Below, one piece after another: positions 25,468 through 34,459 of a stretch of 64,000 bases of DNA (position 1 is its first letter; the number at the start of each line of letters is the position of its first letter). A program made the position numbers and the translations under genes. The stretch is from Foliamicus sp965115835 (lineage in GTDB: Bacteria; Pseudomonadota; Gammaproteobacteria; Steroidobacterales; Foliamicaceae): contig OZ220471.1 of the NCBI GenBank assembly GCA_965115835.1, positions 1,364,001 to 1,428,000 on the forward strand, in the 5' to 3' direction. Under the pieces are notes generated by a model. The model searched no databases and was not told the origin of the DNA. It saw nothing but the letters and a program-made list of their open reading frames with translations.

Positions 25468-27639
25468 TCAGGCTCGCAGATCCTCGTCGCGTAGCGGAAG
25501 CTTGCGGATACGGCGGCCGGTGACGGCAAACAGCGCGTTGCAGAACGCAGGCGCCACCAGCGGGACGCCGAGTTCGCCGATCCCCGTGGGCGGTTGGTCC
25601 GAAGCTGCCAACTCCACTTCGATCGGCGGCGTGCTGGCGAGCGTGAGCATCCGGTAACGGTCGAAGTTGCCCTCGGCAACCGCACCGTTCTCCAGATTGA
25701 TTTCGCCATGCAACAGAGCGGTGAGGCCATACACGATGGCGCCTTCAATCTGCGCCTTGACGTTGTCGGGGTCCACAGCCAGACCGCAGTCCACCGCTGC
25801 GCGGATACTTTTCGCCTGCCAGATCCCGTCCTTGTTTTCCAGTTCGACCTGCATGCCGATATAACTCTCAAACAGCCTGGCCAGCGCAATTCCGCTTTGC
25901 CCGGTCCAGCCTCCGGCAGCCGCTTCGAGCACCCGCACCGCACGCGGATCGCCTGCCGCCAGCTCGGCGCGCAACTCCACGGGGCGGCGGCCGCCGGCAT
26001 GCGCCGCCTCGTCCAGAAAACTCTCGGCGAAAAACGAATTCATGCTCGAGGCCACGCTGCGCCAGAATCCCCCGCGCACCGGCATCTGGCGCATCACATG
26101 AAGAATCCTGCGGTTGGGAATGTCGTACAGGTCGTTGAACAGGGCGCCGGTCGCGGAGGCATCCGCCGACTCCTCCACCATCCAGGGCCAGCGCTCGAAC
26201 AACAGCGAGTGCCCGGCGATCTTCCCTGTCCAGGCAATCGGCGCCCCCTTCGGACCCAGCGCAGCGCGCAAACGCGCCACATACGGCGGGCGGTAGCAAT
26301 CGTGGCGCATATCCTGTTCACGGCTCCAGACCAGCCGAACCGGGCGGTCGGGCCGCCCTTCGGCGCGCAGGGCGAATGCGATCTGCAGCGCCTGCAGGCC
26401 CACTTCGGATTCGATTCGGCGTCCGAACGCGCCGCCCATGTGACAGGGGTGCAGGACCACATCCTCCGGCGCCATCCCGAAGGCATTGCAGATATCGCCG
26501 CGCAGGCGCTGCAGGTTCTGCGACGGCGCCCACAGCTCACAGCCCCTGCCGTCCAGACGCGCCGTCGCGCCCATGGTTTCCATGGCGGCGTGGGCCAGGA
26601 TCGGCGCTTCGTAAGTCGCATCGAGGGTAACGCCGGCCCCGGCAAGCGCGCCGTCCGGATCCCCGCCCTCGATAAACAGCCGGCCCGGTTCCCGCTCCAG
26701 CGCCTGACGCAGTTCCCGCATCACCGACTCGGTGCTGCTGTCGCCGCCGCCTTCCCAGGCGATCACGGCGCGCTCCAGCGCCCTGGACGCGGTCCAGTAG
26801 TCCTCGGCCACTGCCGCAACGGCATTCTCGCCCAGGGGCACAACCCGGGGCCACTCGCCGTCCGCCTGTTCCGCAACAAGGCTTTTCAGACGCGCGCCAG
26901 GGCGTGGCGCATGGATGACAGCCGCATGCAATGCTCGTTCGCCGCCGGCCCAATCGGCCATGAAGGGAAACGTTCCATTGACCTTGGCGGCGATGTCCTT
27001 GCGCGGCGCATGCTTGCCGATGAGGCGAAATTCCTCCCGGGACTTGAGCCGCGGGTTTTCCGGCACAGGCGCTTGCGCCGCATCGAGGGCCAGCTCGCCA
27101 TAGCCCAGCGAACGGCCGTCGCGCCACACGCGCGATTGTTCCGCACGACACGCCGAGGCGGCCACGCCCCATTTCCCCGCCGCCGCGGCAATGAGCATTT
27201 CCCGCGCAGCCGCTCCAGCCTGTCGCAACCCCCGGTAATATCCCATGACCGAAAGGCTGTTGCCGGAACCCTGGGAGCGATCGAAGCGACCGGGATTGCC
27301 GTACAGGGCCGCTTCCAGCGGCGCATAACGCACCTGCACATCTTCCCAGGCGATCTCCATCTCGTCGGCGAGAATCAGGGGAAGGCTATGGATGATTCCC
27401 TGCCCCATATCGCCCAGCGGGCACAGGATCGTGGCCGTTCCCTCTTCGTCCAGGGTAACCCAGGCATTCAGCGCAGCGCTCTGCCCCCCGGCCATCGCCA
27501 CTCGCACGCCAAAGGCGGGGGCGACCAACAGCGCCCCGGCGGCGGCCAGCAGTTCGCGCCGGTTGAGCGCAAGACACGGTTGCCGGAGCGTTGCGCTCCG
27601 GGCAGCCCCCGAGAGGCGTCTGGCGTTTTTTCCCGACAT
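25468..27639 (-). CDS. Molybdopterin-binding subunit of an IorB-type xanthine-oxidase-family dehydrogenase
   Basis: The 723-residue protein starts with a Tat-type signal (ALNRRELLAAAGALLVAPAFG) and has the family motifs GDMGQGIIHSLPLILADEM, QGSGNSLSVMGYYRGLRQAGAAARE, MGGAFGRRIESEVGLQALQIA and GIGELGVPLVAPAFCNALFAVTGRRI. These fit isoquinoline 1-oxidoreductase beta-type subunits, which hold a molybdenum cytosine dinucleotide cofactor and oxidise N-heterocycles or aldehydes in the periplasm. The substrate is unknown. The iron-sulfur partner is encoded divergently from 27801. ATG at 27639 (MSGKNARR) lacks an obvious ribosome-binding site. Confidence 0.85.
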   Translation of the reverse strand: MSGKNARRLSGAARSATLRQPCLALNRRELLAAAGALLVAPAFGVRVAMAGGQSAALNAWVTLDEEGTATILCPLGDMGQGIIHSLPLILADEMEIAWEDVQVRYAPLEAALYGNPGRFDRSQGSGNSLSVMGYYRGLRQAGAAAREMLIAAAAGKWGVAASACRAEQSRVWRDGRSLGYGELALDAAQAPVPENPRLKSREEFRLIGKHAPRKDIAAKVNGTFPFMADWAGGERALHAAVIHAPRPGARLKSLVAEQADGEWPRVVPLGENAVAAVAEDYWTASRALERAVIAWEGGGDSSTESVMRELRQALEREPGRLFIEGGDPDGALAGAGVTLDATYEAPILAHAAMETMGATARLDGRGCELWAPSQNLQRLRGDICNAFGMAPEDVVLHPCHMGGAFGRRIESEVGLQALQIAFALRAEGRPDRPVRLVWSREQDMRHDCYRPPYVARLRAALGPKGAPIAWTGKIAGHSLLFERWPWMVEESADASATGALFNDLYDIPNRRILHVMRQMPVRGGFWRSVASSMNSFFAESFLDEAAHAGGRRPVELRAELAAGDPRAVRVLEAAAGGWTGQSGIALARLFESYIGMQVELENKDGIWQAKSIRAAVDCGLAVDPDNVKAQIEGAIVYGLTALLHGEINLENGAVAEGNFDRYRMLTLASTPPIEVELAASDQPPTGIGELGVPLVAPAFCNALFAVTGRRIRKLPLRDEDLRA

Positions 27640-27800
27640 CGACAAGCCAATAATAAACCGTTCGATGCGCCTTGCCAGCGCCGGGCGCTTGCAAAAAACC
27701 CCCGTGAGGCTGTCGTTTCCGGAGAGCGCCGTTGTCGCTGCGCGCGGCATGCGGGGGCTGCGGGCAATGACGGCGCCCGCGCGTGATAAACTGCCGGGCC

Positions 27801-28268
27801 GTGGCAAATTTCATCCTGAATGGCCGACCGGTTACCGTGGATGTGCCCGGCGACATGCCGCTTCTCTGGGCGCTGCGCGATCACCTTTACCTCACCGGTA
27901 CCAAGTACGGCTGCGGCATCGCCTTGTGCGGCGCCTGTACGGTACACATGGACGGACGCGCAATGCGTTCCTGCCGGATCAATACCGCAGCGGCGGAAGG
28001 CCGCAGCCTCACCACAATCGAGGGTCTGGCCGGCGAGAGCGGCATGCATCCAGTCCAACAGGCCTGGATCGACGAGCAGGCGCCGCAATGCGGCTACTGC
28101 CAGCCCGGAATGGTGATGGCGGCAGCCGCCCTTCTGGCGCAGAATCCGGCGCCCAGCGACGACGACATCGACCGTTCGATCACCAACATCTGCCGTTGCG
28201 GCGCCTACCCGCGCATCCGGCGCGCAATACACGCCGCCGCAAGGGCAATGGCGGCCGACAAGAGTTGA
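27801..28268 (+). CDS. [2Fe-2S] subunit of an IorA-type dehydrogenase
   Basis: The 155-residue protein has both clusters of the family: the ferredoxin-type site YGCGIALCGACTVHMDG with a fourth cysteine in RSC, and the helical site QCGYCQPGMVMAAAALL...NICRCGAYPRIRRAI. It passes electrons from the molybdenum site of the divergent large subunit to a further acceptor. The start is taken as GTG at 27801 (VANFILNGRPVTVDV); GTG at 27783 is an alternative. The following cytochrome gene overlaps its stop codon by 4 nt. Confidence 0.9.
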   Translation: MANFILNGRPVTVDVPGDMPLLWALRDHLYLTGTKYGCGIALCGACTVHMDGRAMRSCRINTAAAEGRSLTTIEGLAGESGMHPVQQAWIDEQAPQCGYCQPGMVMAAAALLAQNPAPSDDDIDRSITNICRCGAYPRIRRAIHAAARAMAADKS

Positions 28269-28714
28269 TCCGCAGCAGCCAGCTTGCGCCGGCCCTGGCG
28301 GCGGCGCTGGCGCTTGCCGCCTGCGGGGACGGGCAGCAGGCCGGCGGCGGCGCGACTGCTGACGAAGAAGAAGACCTCGCCACCCTGCTGGCCGCGGCCA
28401 ACCCGGAACGTGGTCGGCGTTTGTATATCCAGTGCCGCGCCTGCCACACCCTGGCGGCGGACGGCAATCAGCTATTGGGGCCGAACCTGCGCGGTTTTCT
28501 GGGCCGGCCCGCAGGCGCCGCGCCCGGCTACGCCTATTCCGAGGCGCTGCTGGCCGCGGACCTGACCTGGACGCCGGAAACGCTGGATGAATGGCTCCGC
28601 AATCCGACCGACCTCATCCCGGACAACAAGATGATCTTCGCGGGCATCCGCAAGGCCCGCGACCGCGCGGACCTGATTGCCTGGCTGCTCGAGGAGTCGG
28701 CCGCCGGGGAATGA
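28265..28714 (+). CDS. Class I cytochrome c lipoprotein
   Basis: The 149-residue protein has a lipoprotein signal (QLAPALAAALALAAC) and one haem-binding motif CRACH at about residue 60, with a likely axial methionine in DNKMIFAGI. LGPNLRGFLGR and the C-terminal ARDRADLIAWLLE helix fit small class I cytochromes c. Its TTG start overlaps the stop of the [2Fe-2S] gene (TTGA). It is presumably the periplasmic electron acceptor of that dehydrogenase, a common arrangement for IorAB-type enzymes. Confidence 0.87.
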   Translation: MIRSSQLAPALAAALALAACGDGQQAGGGATADEEEDLATLLAAANPERGRRLYIQCRACHTLAADGNQLLGPNLRGFLGRPAGAAPGYAYSEALLAADLTWTPETLDEWLRNPTDLIPDNKMIFAGIRKARDRADLIAWLLEESAAGE

Positions 28715-28766
28715 CGGCCGCCGGGCAGGCGGGCCAGGATCCCCCGCACTACCGCCGGAACGCAAT

Positions 28767-30206
28767 TCAGCCTGTCGGCCAGGAGTCGGTCCCCGACGAT
28801 CGCAGCAACGCTTGCAGCAGGGTTTTGGCCTTCGCCAGCGCGGCGGCGTCCGGACGAGCCACCAGAGGCACATGCGGCCCGGACGGCAGGGTCGCGTCCA
28901 GACCCGCCTTGGCCGCGGTGCGGCGTCCCGGTTCCAGCGAAGGATCCAGCACCGAGGTGGACAGATTGCGCAAGCGGATCAGGTCGCGGTCCCACTGAAA
29001 GCGAGTCGCCAGCGCCCAGTTCACCTGATGCGGGTCGTACAGGTCGATATCCGCGTCCAGCGCCACTGCGGTCTTTACGCGCCTCCAGGCCAGCACCGCC
29101 GCCAGTGCGTCGCGCACCTCCCCCCTGGATGCGCCGTCGAATTGCAGCAGCGCCATGAAGCGCCTCCCCTGGACCGGGACATGCACATTGACCAGACAGG
29201 GCGACACCGTCCTGGCCAACTCGTACAGCTTGCCCTCCATGGCGATGTTGTCCGGGGTGAGGCTGTCCGCCAGCACCGCACAGCAATCGTGCAGGACCGC
29301 ATCGCGGCGATGGGAAATCGACAGCACTTCGCACACCGGCGCGTCCGTGGCAGGCCCCAGAAACCCGGTGAACTCGGCGAAGGGCCCGTCCGGCGCGACC
29401 TCGCCCGGGTGCGCCAGTCCCTCGATCACGAATTCGGCGTCCGCCGGGACCAGCAGGCGGCCGTCGAAGTTCAGCGACGGCGTCAGGCGTACTGGCTCGC
29501 CCAACAGCCCGCCGGCCGCCGGCCAATGGCTTTCGGGGTAGCCCAGCTTGACCTGGGCGGCAACGCTGACCGCCGGGTGATGGCCCACCCAGAACGCAAC
29601 CGGACAGGGTTCGCCGCGCGCGTGCCAGGCGCGCAGGTTGCGGGCGTTGTGGGAATTCGGATAGGGGAACCAGCTCATCCGCCGGGCCTCCTTGATCCAG
29701 CAGCGCTGTATGGCCGAGTTGTCGATACCTGTCCCGGGGTCGCAGGTGGTCGCATGGGCGGCGGTGAGATACGGCCCGGGATTTCCGTGGTGCTGAACAG
29801 TCGCCGGCAGCAGCCGCAGGTTCGCGTCCCTGCCTTCGAGCACCGTGGTTCGCACCGGCGCCTGCCCGGTGGACACGACCACCGGCTCGATTCGCCGTCC
29901 CTGACGCTCCGCCCACCGGACTGCGGCCCGGCGCTGGTCGTCCAGGCCCAGCGCTGCACAAACCACGGAGCGGCTTGCAGTCAGGTTGGTCGCCAGGGAA
30001 AACGGCGCGATTTCTCCGTCCGGCAGAAGCGGGCTGAGCACCCACACCGGAGGAAATCGCCCCTCGGTCTCCAACGCATGCTGCAGGGCGGTGACCTCGT
30101 ACTCGACCGCCATAGGTTCCGCGATGCGCAGAACCTGCGCATCCTGCGCCTCAAGCCACGCCCCGAGTCCGGCGTCCAACCCGACTTTCCCGGCGATTCG
30201 GCTCAT
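28767..30206 (-). CDS. UbiD family decarboxylase
   Basis: The 479-residue protein resembles the UbiD family of prenylated-flavin-dependent (de)carboxylases: RLLPATVQHHGNPGPYLTAAHATTCDPGTGIDNSAIQR near residues 125-165, then FWVGHHPAVSVAAQ, DGPFAEFTGF and LDADIDLYDPHQVNWALATRFQWDRD near the end. The EFTGF segment carries the glutamate of the usual E-x-x-x-x region. Substrates are alpha,beta-unsaturated or aromatic acids. The neighbouring divergent PaaK-like ligase suggests use on an aromatic acid pathway, but no UbiX flavin prenyltransferase gene is in the window. Confidence 0.85.
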   Translation of the reverse strand: MSRIAGKVGLDAGLGAWLEAQDAQVLRIAEPMAVEYEVTALQHALETEGRFPPVWVLSPLLPDGEIAPFSLATNLTASRSVVCAALGLDDQRRAAVRWAERQGRRIEPVVVSTGQAPVRTTVLEGRDANLRLLPATVQHHGNPGPYLTAAHATTCDPGTGIDNSAIQRCWIKEARRMSWFPYPNSHNARNLRAWHARGEPCPVAFWVGHHPAVSVAAQVKLGYPESHWPAAGGLLGEPVRLTPSLNFDGRLLVPADAEFVIEGLAHPGEVAPDGPFAEFTGFLGPATDAPVCEVLSISHRRDAVLHDCCAVLADSLTPDNIAMEGKLYELARTVSPCLVNVHVPVQGRRFMALLQFDGASRGEVRDALAAVLAWRRVKTAVALDADIDLYDPHQVNWALATRFQWDRDLIRLRNLSTSVLDPSLEPGRRTAAKAGLDATLPSGPHVPLVARPDAAALAKAKTLLQALLRSSGTDSWPTG

Positions 30207-30554
30207 GGCGGCCGGTGCTGGCCCGTTCCTTTCAGGAGGAGCGCCAAGGGAAACAGAGCACCGTCACAGCGAGCGGGGGCGCCCTGACCACGACCTCCCG
30301 CACGCAGCGCCGGCGCCGGACACACGGCCATTGTCCCTGGCCGGCCTGTCGTTTTGCAGGAGCAGGCGCAGCATGGCGCTCGCACGCCGAAGACCAGTCC
30401 GAAAGACGCACCCCAACCCCGGCAGGACCCGCGGTTCATGAAGATGGAGTGGGGCTTGCGCGCCATGTTCGGGATCCTGCAAACTGCCCGGGATGGTAGC
30501 ACACGCAACCGGCTGTTTCGCCAATGCCGCCGGGTCGGCTATTCTGCGCTCTGC
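30207..30554. other. Divergent intergenic region between ubiD-like and paaK-like genes
   Basis: The 348-bp region holds the promoters of both genes. The frame of the paaK-like gene is open back to 30354, but that extension (Gln, Pro and Arg rich) does not resemble the family. No clear operator, promoter pair or RNA element was recognised. Confidence 0.4.
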
Positions 30555-31937
30555 ATGAGCAAGGAGCATCTGCCCGACTACTTCTCGGTTGCCAACCCGG
30601 CCGCGTTGCGGCGCGAATATCCCCTGGGCGACGATTTCATGGCGCGGTTCGCCGGCATGAGCCGCGACGAACTGCGCGCCCTGCAGGAAGGGCGCTTCCG
30701 GCGCTGTCTGGAGCAGGCCTGGGCAACGCCGTTTTATCGCCGTCTGTGGGGGGAGGCGGGGCTCGAGCCCGGCGATACCCGCAGCCTTGAGGACCTCTCC
30801 AGGCTCCCGGTGTTCTCCAAGTCCGACCTCATGGAAAGCGTGGAACTCGAGCCGCCCTTCGGGGATTACTGCCGGCATCGCGACGACAAACCGCAAGCGC
30901 CTCCCGCCGGTCTGGTAATGCAGACCACCAGCGGCACCACCGGAGCGCCGCAACCGATCTTCTTCGGGCCTCGGAGTCGCGAACTGCAAGCCCTGATGGT
31001 GGCCCGCGCCTGGCTGCTGCAGGGCCTCGGGGCCGGCGACGTGATCCATTCCAGTTATGCCCACGGCATGGTGAACGCCGGGCACTTCGCGCGCGAAGCC
31101 GCGCTGCACTACACGCGGGCGGTATGGCTGCCGGCGGGCGCCGGCAACGAAACTCCTTCGGTCACCCAGGTAGCCAACATGGCGCGCTTCGGCGCCAACG
31201 TGCTGGTGGGTTTCGCCGACTACCTGCAGCGGCTGGCCGACACGGCCCGCGACAACAGGCTCGAGCCGGGCCGCGACATCCAGATCCGCATGATCTCCAC
31301 CCACCTCGGGCTGACGCCCCGGGAGGAACTGGCCAGGGCCTGGGCTACCGACACGGTATACGACTGGTACGGAGTAGGCGACACCGGGCTGATCGCCACC
31401 GAAGGCCCCGACCTCGAGGGCATGCACCTCATGGAAGACGCACATTTCGTGGAAATTCTCGATCCTTCCACGCAGGCCCCCACAGCGCCGGGCGAGCCGG
31501 GCGAGGTCGTATGCACCTGCCTCTACAAGGATGACGCCTACCCGATCATCCGCTTCAATACACGCGATCTGAGCGCCCGGCTGCCGGGCAAGAACCCGCT
31601 GCGATTGCCGTTCGAGCGTATCGGGGGTTTTCTGGGGCGCAGCGACAGCATGGTCAAGTACAAGGGTATCAACTTCTACCCGGAAGCCGCCGGAAGCGTG
31701 CTCAGGGAATCCGGGGAGTATGCGGGCGATTACCTCTGCATCCTCGAGGGAGAGAACTTCGTCATGGAAGTCGAAGTCCGCAACCCGGAATTGCCGGGAC
31801 TCGACCTGCGTCTGACCACCCTCATCCGCCAGCGCCTTGGCGTGCGGGCGCCGGTGCGGCTGCGCGAACCCGGCAGCCTGGGCGCGCTCACCGGCGCCGG
31901 GTCCCGCCAGAAGCCGCGGCGCCTTGTCAGGCGGTAG
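30555..31937 (+). CDS. Phenylacetate-CoA ligase-like adenylate-forming enzyme
   Basis: The 460-residue protein has the PaaK layout: an N-terminal stretch (FYRRLWGEAGLEPGD, LSRLPVFSKSDLM), the ATP-binding loop QTTSGTTGAPQPIFF, a central YGVGDTGLIATE, and a C-terminal lid with GRSDSMVKYKGINFYPEA. It should activate an organic acid as the acyl-AMP and then the CoA thioester. The acid is not known; the adjacent UbiD-type gene points to an aromatic or unsaturated acid. ATG at 30555 (MSKEHLPDYF) is chosen for its sensible N-terminus. Confidence 0.83.
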   Translation: MSKEHLPDYFSVANPAALRREYPLGDDFMARFAGMSRDELRALQEGRFRRCLEQAWATPFYRRLWGEAGLEPGDTRSLEDLSRLPVFSKSDLMESVELEPPFGDYCRHRDDKPQAPPAGLVMQTTSGTTGAPQPIFFGPRSRELQALMVARAWLLQGLGAGDVIHSSYAHGMVNAGHFAREAALHYTRAVWLPAGAGNETPSVTQVANMARFGANVLVGFADYLQRLADTARDNRLEPGRDIQIRMISTHLGLTPREELARAWATDTVYDWYGVGDTGLIATEGPDLEGMHLMEDAHFVEILDPSTQAPTAPGEPGEVVCTCLYKDDAYPIIRFNTRDLSARLPGKNPLRLPFERIGGFLGRSDSMVKYKGINFYPEAAGSVLRESGEYAGDYLCILEGENFVMEVEVRNPELPGLDLRLTTLIRQRLGVRAPVRLREPGSLGALTGAGSRQKPRRLVRR

Positions 31938-32106
31938 GGAGCGAGCCGGCGAGCCGTGCCGCCCGCAACCTTGTCCGCCGCAGTCCGGCGATTTTTTTCG
32001 GCGCAGGCGATTCACGGCCCTTCCGGACGCGCCAGAGGGTCCGGATCGCAAGGAAAACGCCCATGACCAGCGTGGCGACAAGCAGCGGAAAACCCCCAAC
32101 GGGCAA
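31927..32106 (-). CDS. Possible small membrane protein
   Basis: A 59-codon frame starts with TTG at 32106, with GGAG 5 nt before it. It encodes a hydrophobic segment (FPLLVATLVMGVFLAIRTLW) and then a tail rich in Lys and Arg. It overlaps the 3' end of the paaK-like gene by 11 bp on the other strand. It matches no family I recognise and could be chance. Confidence 0.28.
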   Translation of the reverse strand: MPVGGFPLLVATLVMGVFLAIRTLWRVRKGRESPAPKKIAGLRRTRLRAARLAGSLPTA

Positions 32107-32257
32107 GAAACTCCGGCAAACCTCATTCCATGACGCCGGCGCCGGCGGGGCTTTGTGGAATAATGCAGCCAACAACCATAACGACAGTGCCTGCCGGCAT
32201 CGCGCCAGCGAGTCCGGCGCCGGATGCAGCCCCCCGACCCTGAGGATCTTGTACAAA
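31938..32257 (+). other. Region upstream of the S46 peptidase
   Basis: These 320 bp between the paaK-like stop and the peptidase start hold the weak minus-strand small ORF described separately. They must also carry the peptidase promoter, but none was clear by eye. Confidence 0.4.
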
Positions 32258-34441
32258 ATGCAAAAACAGAAACGTATTTTTCCTGCGCTGTGCTGTGCGG
32301 CGCTGGCCGTCGCAATGCCCTCGCCCGCAGCTTTCGCCAGGGAAGGCATGTTCACGCCCGAGCAGATCCCCGGCATCGCCGGGGACTTGCAGGCAACGGG
32401 ACTGAAGCTGGATCCGGCAGCGCTGGCCGACCTGACCGCCTTTCCGATGGGGGCCGTCATTTCGCTGGGCGGCTGCACTGCTTCTTTCGTGTCGCCGCAA
32501 GGGCTGGTGGTGACCAATCACCATTGCGCGCGCGGCTCCGTGCAGTTCAATTCCACCCCGGAGAACAACTACCTCGAAGAGGGCTTCCTGGCCGCGTCCA
32601 TGGCCGACGAACTGCCTGCCGCGCCGGGGTCGCGGGTGTATGTGACGCTGGAAGTGACCGATGTCACCGAGCAGATCACCGGCGGTCTGGATCCCGCGCT
32701 GGAGCCGCGCGAGCGCACAGCCCGGATCGAACAGCGACAGAAGGATTTGATACGGGAATGCGAGTCCGAGCCCGGCTATCGCTGTCAGGCGCCCTCGTTT
32801 TTCGGCGGGCTGCAATACAAGCGGATCAAGCGCCTCGAGATCCGCGATGTGCGCATCGTCTATTCGCCAGCCGACGCCATGGGCAAGTACGGCGGCGACA
32901 TCGACAACTGGCGCTGGCCGCGGCATACGGGCGATTTCGCGTTTTATCGCGCCTATGTGGGGCCTGACGGAAGGCCCGCGGACTATTCCGGGGAAAACAC
33001 GCCCTACGAACCGCCGCACTTCCTCGAGGTGTCCGCAGCCGGCCTTGAAGACGGCGATTTCGTGATGGCCCTGGGCTATCCGGGACGCACCTCGCGATAC
33101 GCCCGTCTGGCGACCGTAAGGCATACCTTCGACTGGCGATATCCGCTGCTGGTGGAGGTCTACGCGAACTGGGTCCGGGTCATCGAAAGCGCCGCGCCCC
33201 AGGGCAGCGCAGCGCGCATCCTGTACGAGCCGCGGCTTGCGAGTCTGAACAACATCCTCAAGAACCTGCGGGGCCAGATCGACGGAGCGCGCCGCAACGA
33301 TCTGGCCGGCCGGCGCGCGCAGCGCGAAGCGGAGCTGGAAGCCTGGATCCAGGCCGACCCGCACCGGGCCATGCTGGGGCAGGCCATCGAGGAACTGGAC
33401 GAGCTGGCCAGGGAAGGCGCCGCGGAAGCGAAACGGCGCTTCTGGTACGGAAACGCCTTGCGGCCGCAGTTGCTGAGCGCCGCCTTGCGCCTGGTCCGCC
33501 TTGCGCACGAGAGGCAGAAGCCGGATGCGGAGCGTGAGAGCGGTTACCAAAAGCGGGACATGGCGATGTTTCGCCAGCGGATGAGCGCCATCGACCGGCG
33601 TTACGACCCGGCGGTGGACAAACAGGAGTGGATGTTCTTTCTGCTTGGCTATCTGGAGCAGCCGCAAGGCATGCGCATTGCGGCGCTGGACGAGGCGATG
33701 GGACTGGACGCCGGGCTGGGCGAAGCGCGATTGTCCGCAAAGCTCGACGAGTACTACGAGGAAACCGGGCTCGACAGCGCGGAGGCCCGTCTGGCGCTGA
33801 TGGAAGCGAGCCCCGACGAACTGCAACGCAGTCGCGACCCCTTCGTGCGTCTGGCGACCGCCCTGCACGACACCCGGATGGCGCACGAGGAGGCGGACAA
33901 GACCAGGGCCGGACGCCGCAACCTCCTGTATCCGCAGTACATGCGCGCCATCATCAACTGGCAGCAGTCGCAAGGGCATTCCGCCTACCCGGACGCCAAT
34001 TCGACCTTGCGCCTCACCTACGGTTCGGTAATGGGCGGATCGCCGGCGGACGGGCTGCTCTACGAACCCTTCACGCGTCTGGAAGGGATCGCGCAGAAGA
34101 ACACGGGCGCAGCGCCTTTCAATGCGCCTGCCCGTCAGCTCGAACGGATTCGCGCCGGCGACTACGGCGATTACTTCCTGGAATCCATCGGCTCGGTTCC
34201 GGTCAATTTCCTCTCCGACCTCGATTCGACCGGCGGCAATTCGGGCTCGGCCACGCTTGACGCCCGCGGCAGGCTGGTCGGCCTTCTGTTCGACGGTACG
34301 CTGGAAAGCGTCAACTCGGACTGGGATTTCGATCCGCGCATCACGCGCACAATCCATGTGGACACGCGCTACATGCTTTGGGTCATGGAGAAAGTCGATG
34401 GCGCCTCCGCCCTGATCCGTGAAATGACCATCGTCCCCTGA
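32258..34441 (+). CDS. S46 family dipeptidyl-peptidase (DPP7/DPP11-like)
   Basis: The 727-residue protein has a signal peptide (FPALCCAALAVAMPSPAAFA) and the S46 catalytic features: VVTNHHCARGSVQ with the histidine near residue 88-89, and the serine in DSTGGNSGSATLDARGRLVGL near the C-terminus. WRWPRHTGDFAFYRAYV and YPGRTSRYA are also typical. S46 enzymes remove dipeptides from peptide N-termini in the periplasm, supporting growth on peptides. The length fits the family. ATG at 32258 is chosen because the signal peptide starts there. Confidence 0.92.
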   Translation: MQKQKRIFPALCCAALAVAMPSPAAFAREGMFTPEQIPGIAGDLQATGLKLDPAALADLTAFPMGAVISLGGCTASFVSPQGLVVTNHHCARGSVQFNSTPENNYLEEGFLAASMADELPAAPGSRVYVTLEVTDVTEQITGGLDPALEPRERTARIEQRQKDLIRECESEPGYRCQAPSFFGGLQYKRIKRLEIRDVRIVYSPADAMGKYGGDIDNWRWPRHTGDFAFYRAYVGPDGRPADYSGENTPYEPPHFLEVSAAGLEDGDFVMALGYPGRTSRYARLATVRHTFDWRYPLLVEVYANWVRVIESAAPQGSAARILYEPRLASLNNILKNLRGQIDGARRNDLAGRRAQREAELEAWIQADPHRAMLGQAIEELDELAREGAAEAKRRFWYGNALRPQLLSAALRLVRLAHERQKPDAERESGYQKRDMAMFRQRMSAIDRRYDPAVDKQEWMFFLLGYLEQPQGMRIAALDEAMGLDAGLGEARLSAKLDEYYEETGLDSAEARLALMEASPDELQRSRDPFVRLATALHDTRMAHEEADKTRAGRRNLLYPQYMRAIINWQQSQGHSAYPDANSTLRLTYGSVMGGSPADGLLYEPFTRLEGIAQKNTGAAPFNAPARQLERIRAGDYGDYFLESIGSVPVNFLSDLDSTGGNSGSATLDARGRLVGLLFDGTLESVNSDWDFDPRITRTIHVDTRYMLWVMEKVDGASALIREMTIVP

Positions 34442-34459
34442 CCTGCCCGGCGGGTTCGT

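Noticed and set aside
25594..27786. 730-codon plus-strand frame opposite the molybdenum-hydroxylase large subunit
   Set aside because: Low-complexity shadow; the minus strand has clear family motifs throughout.
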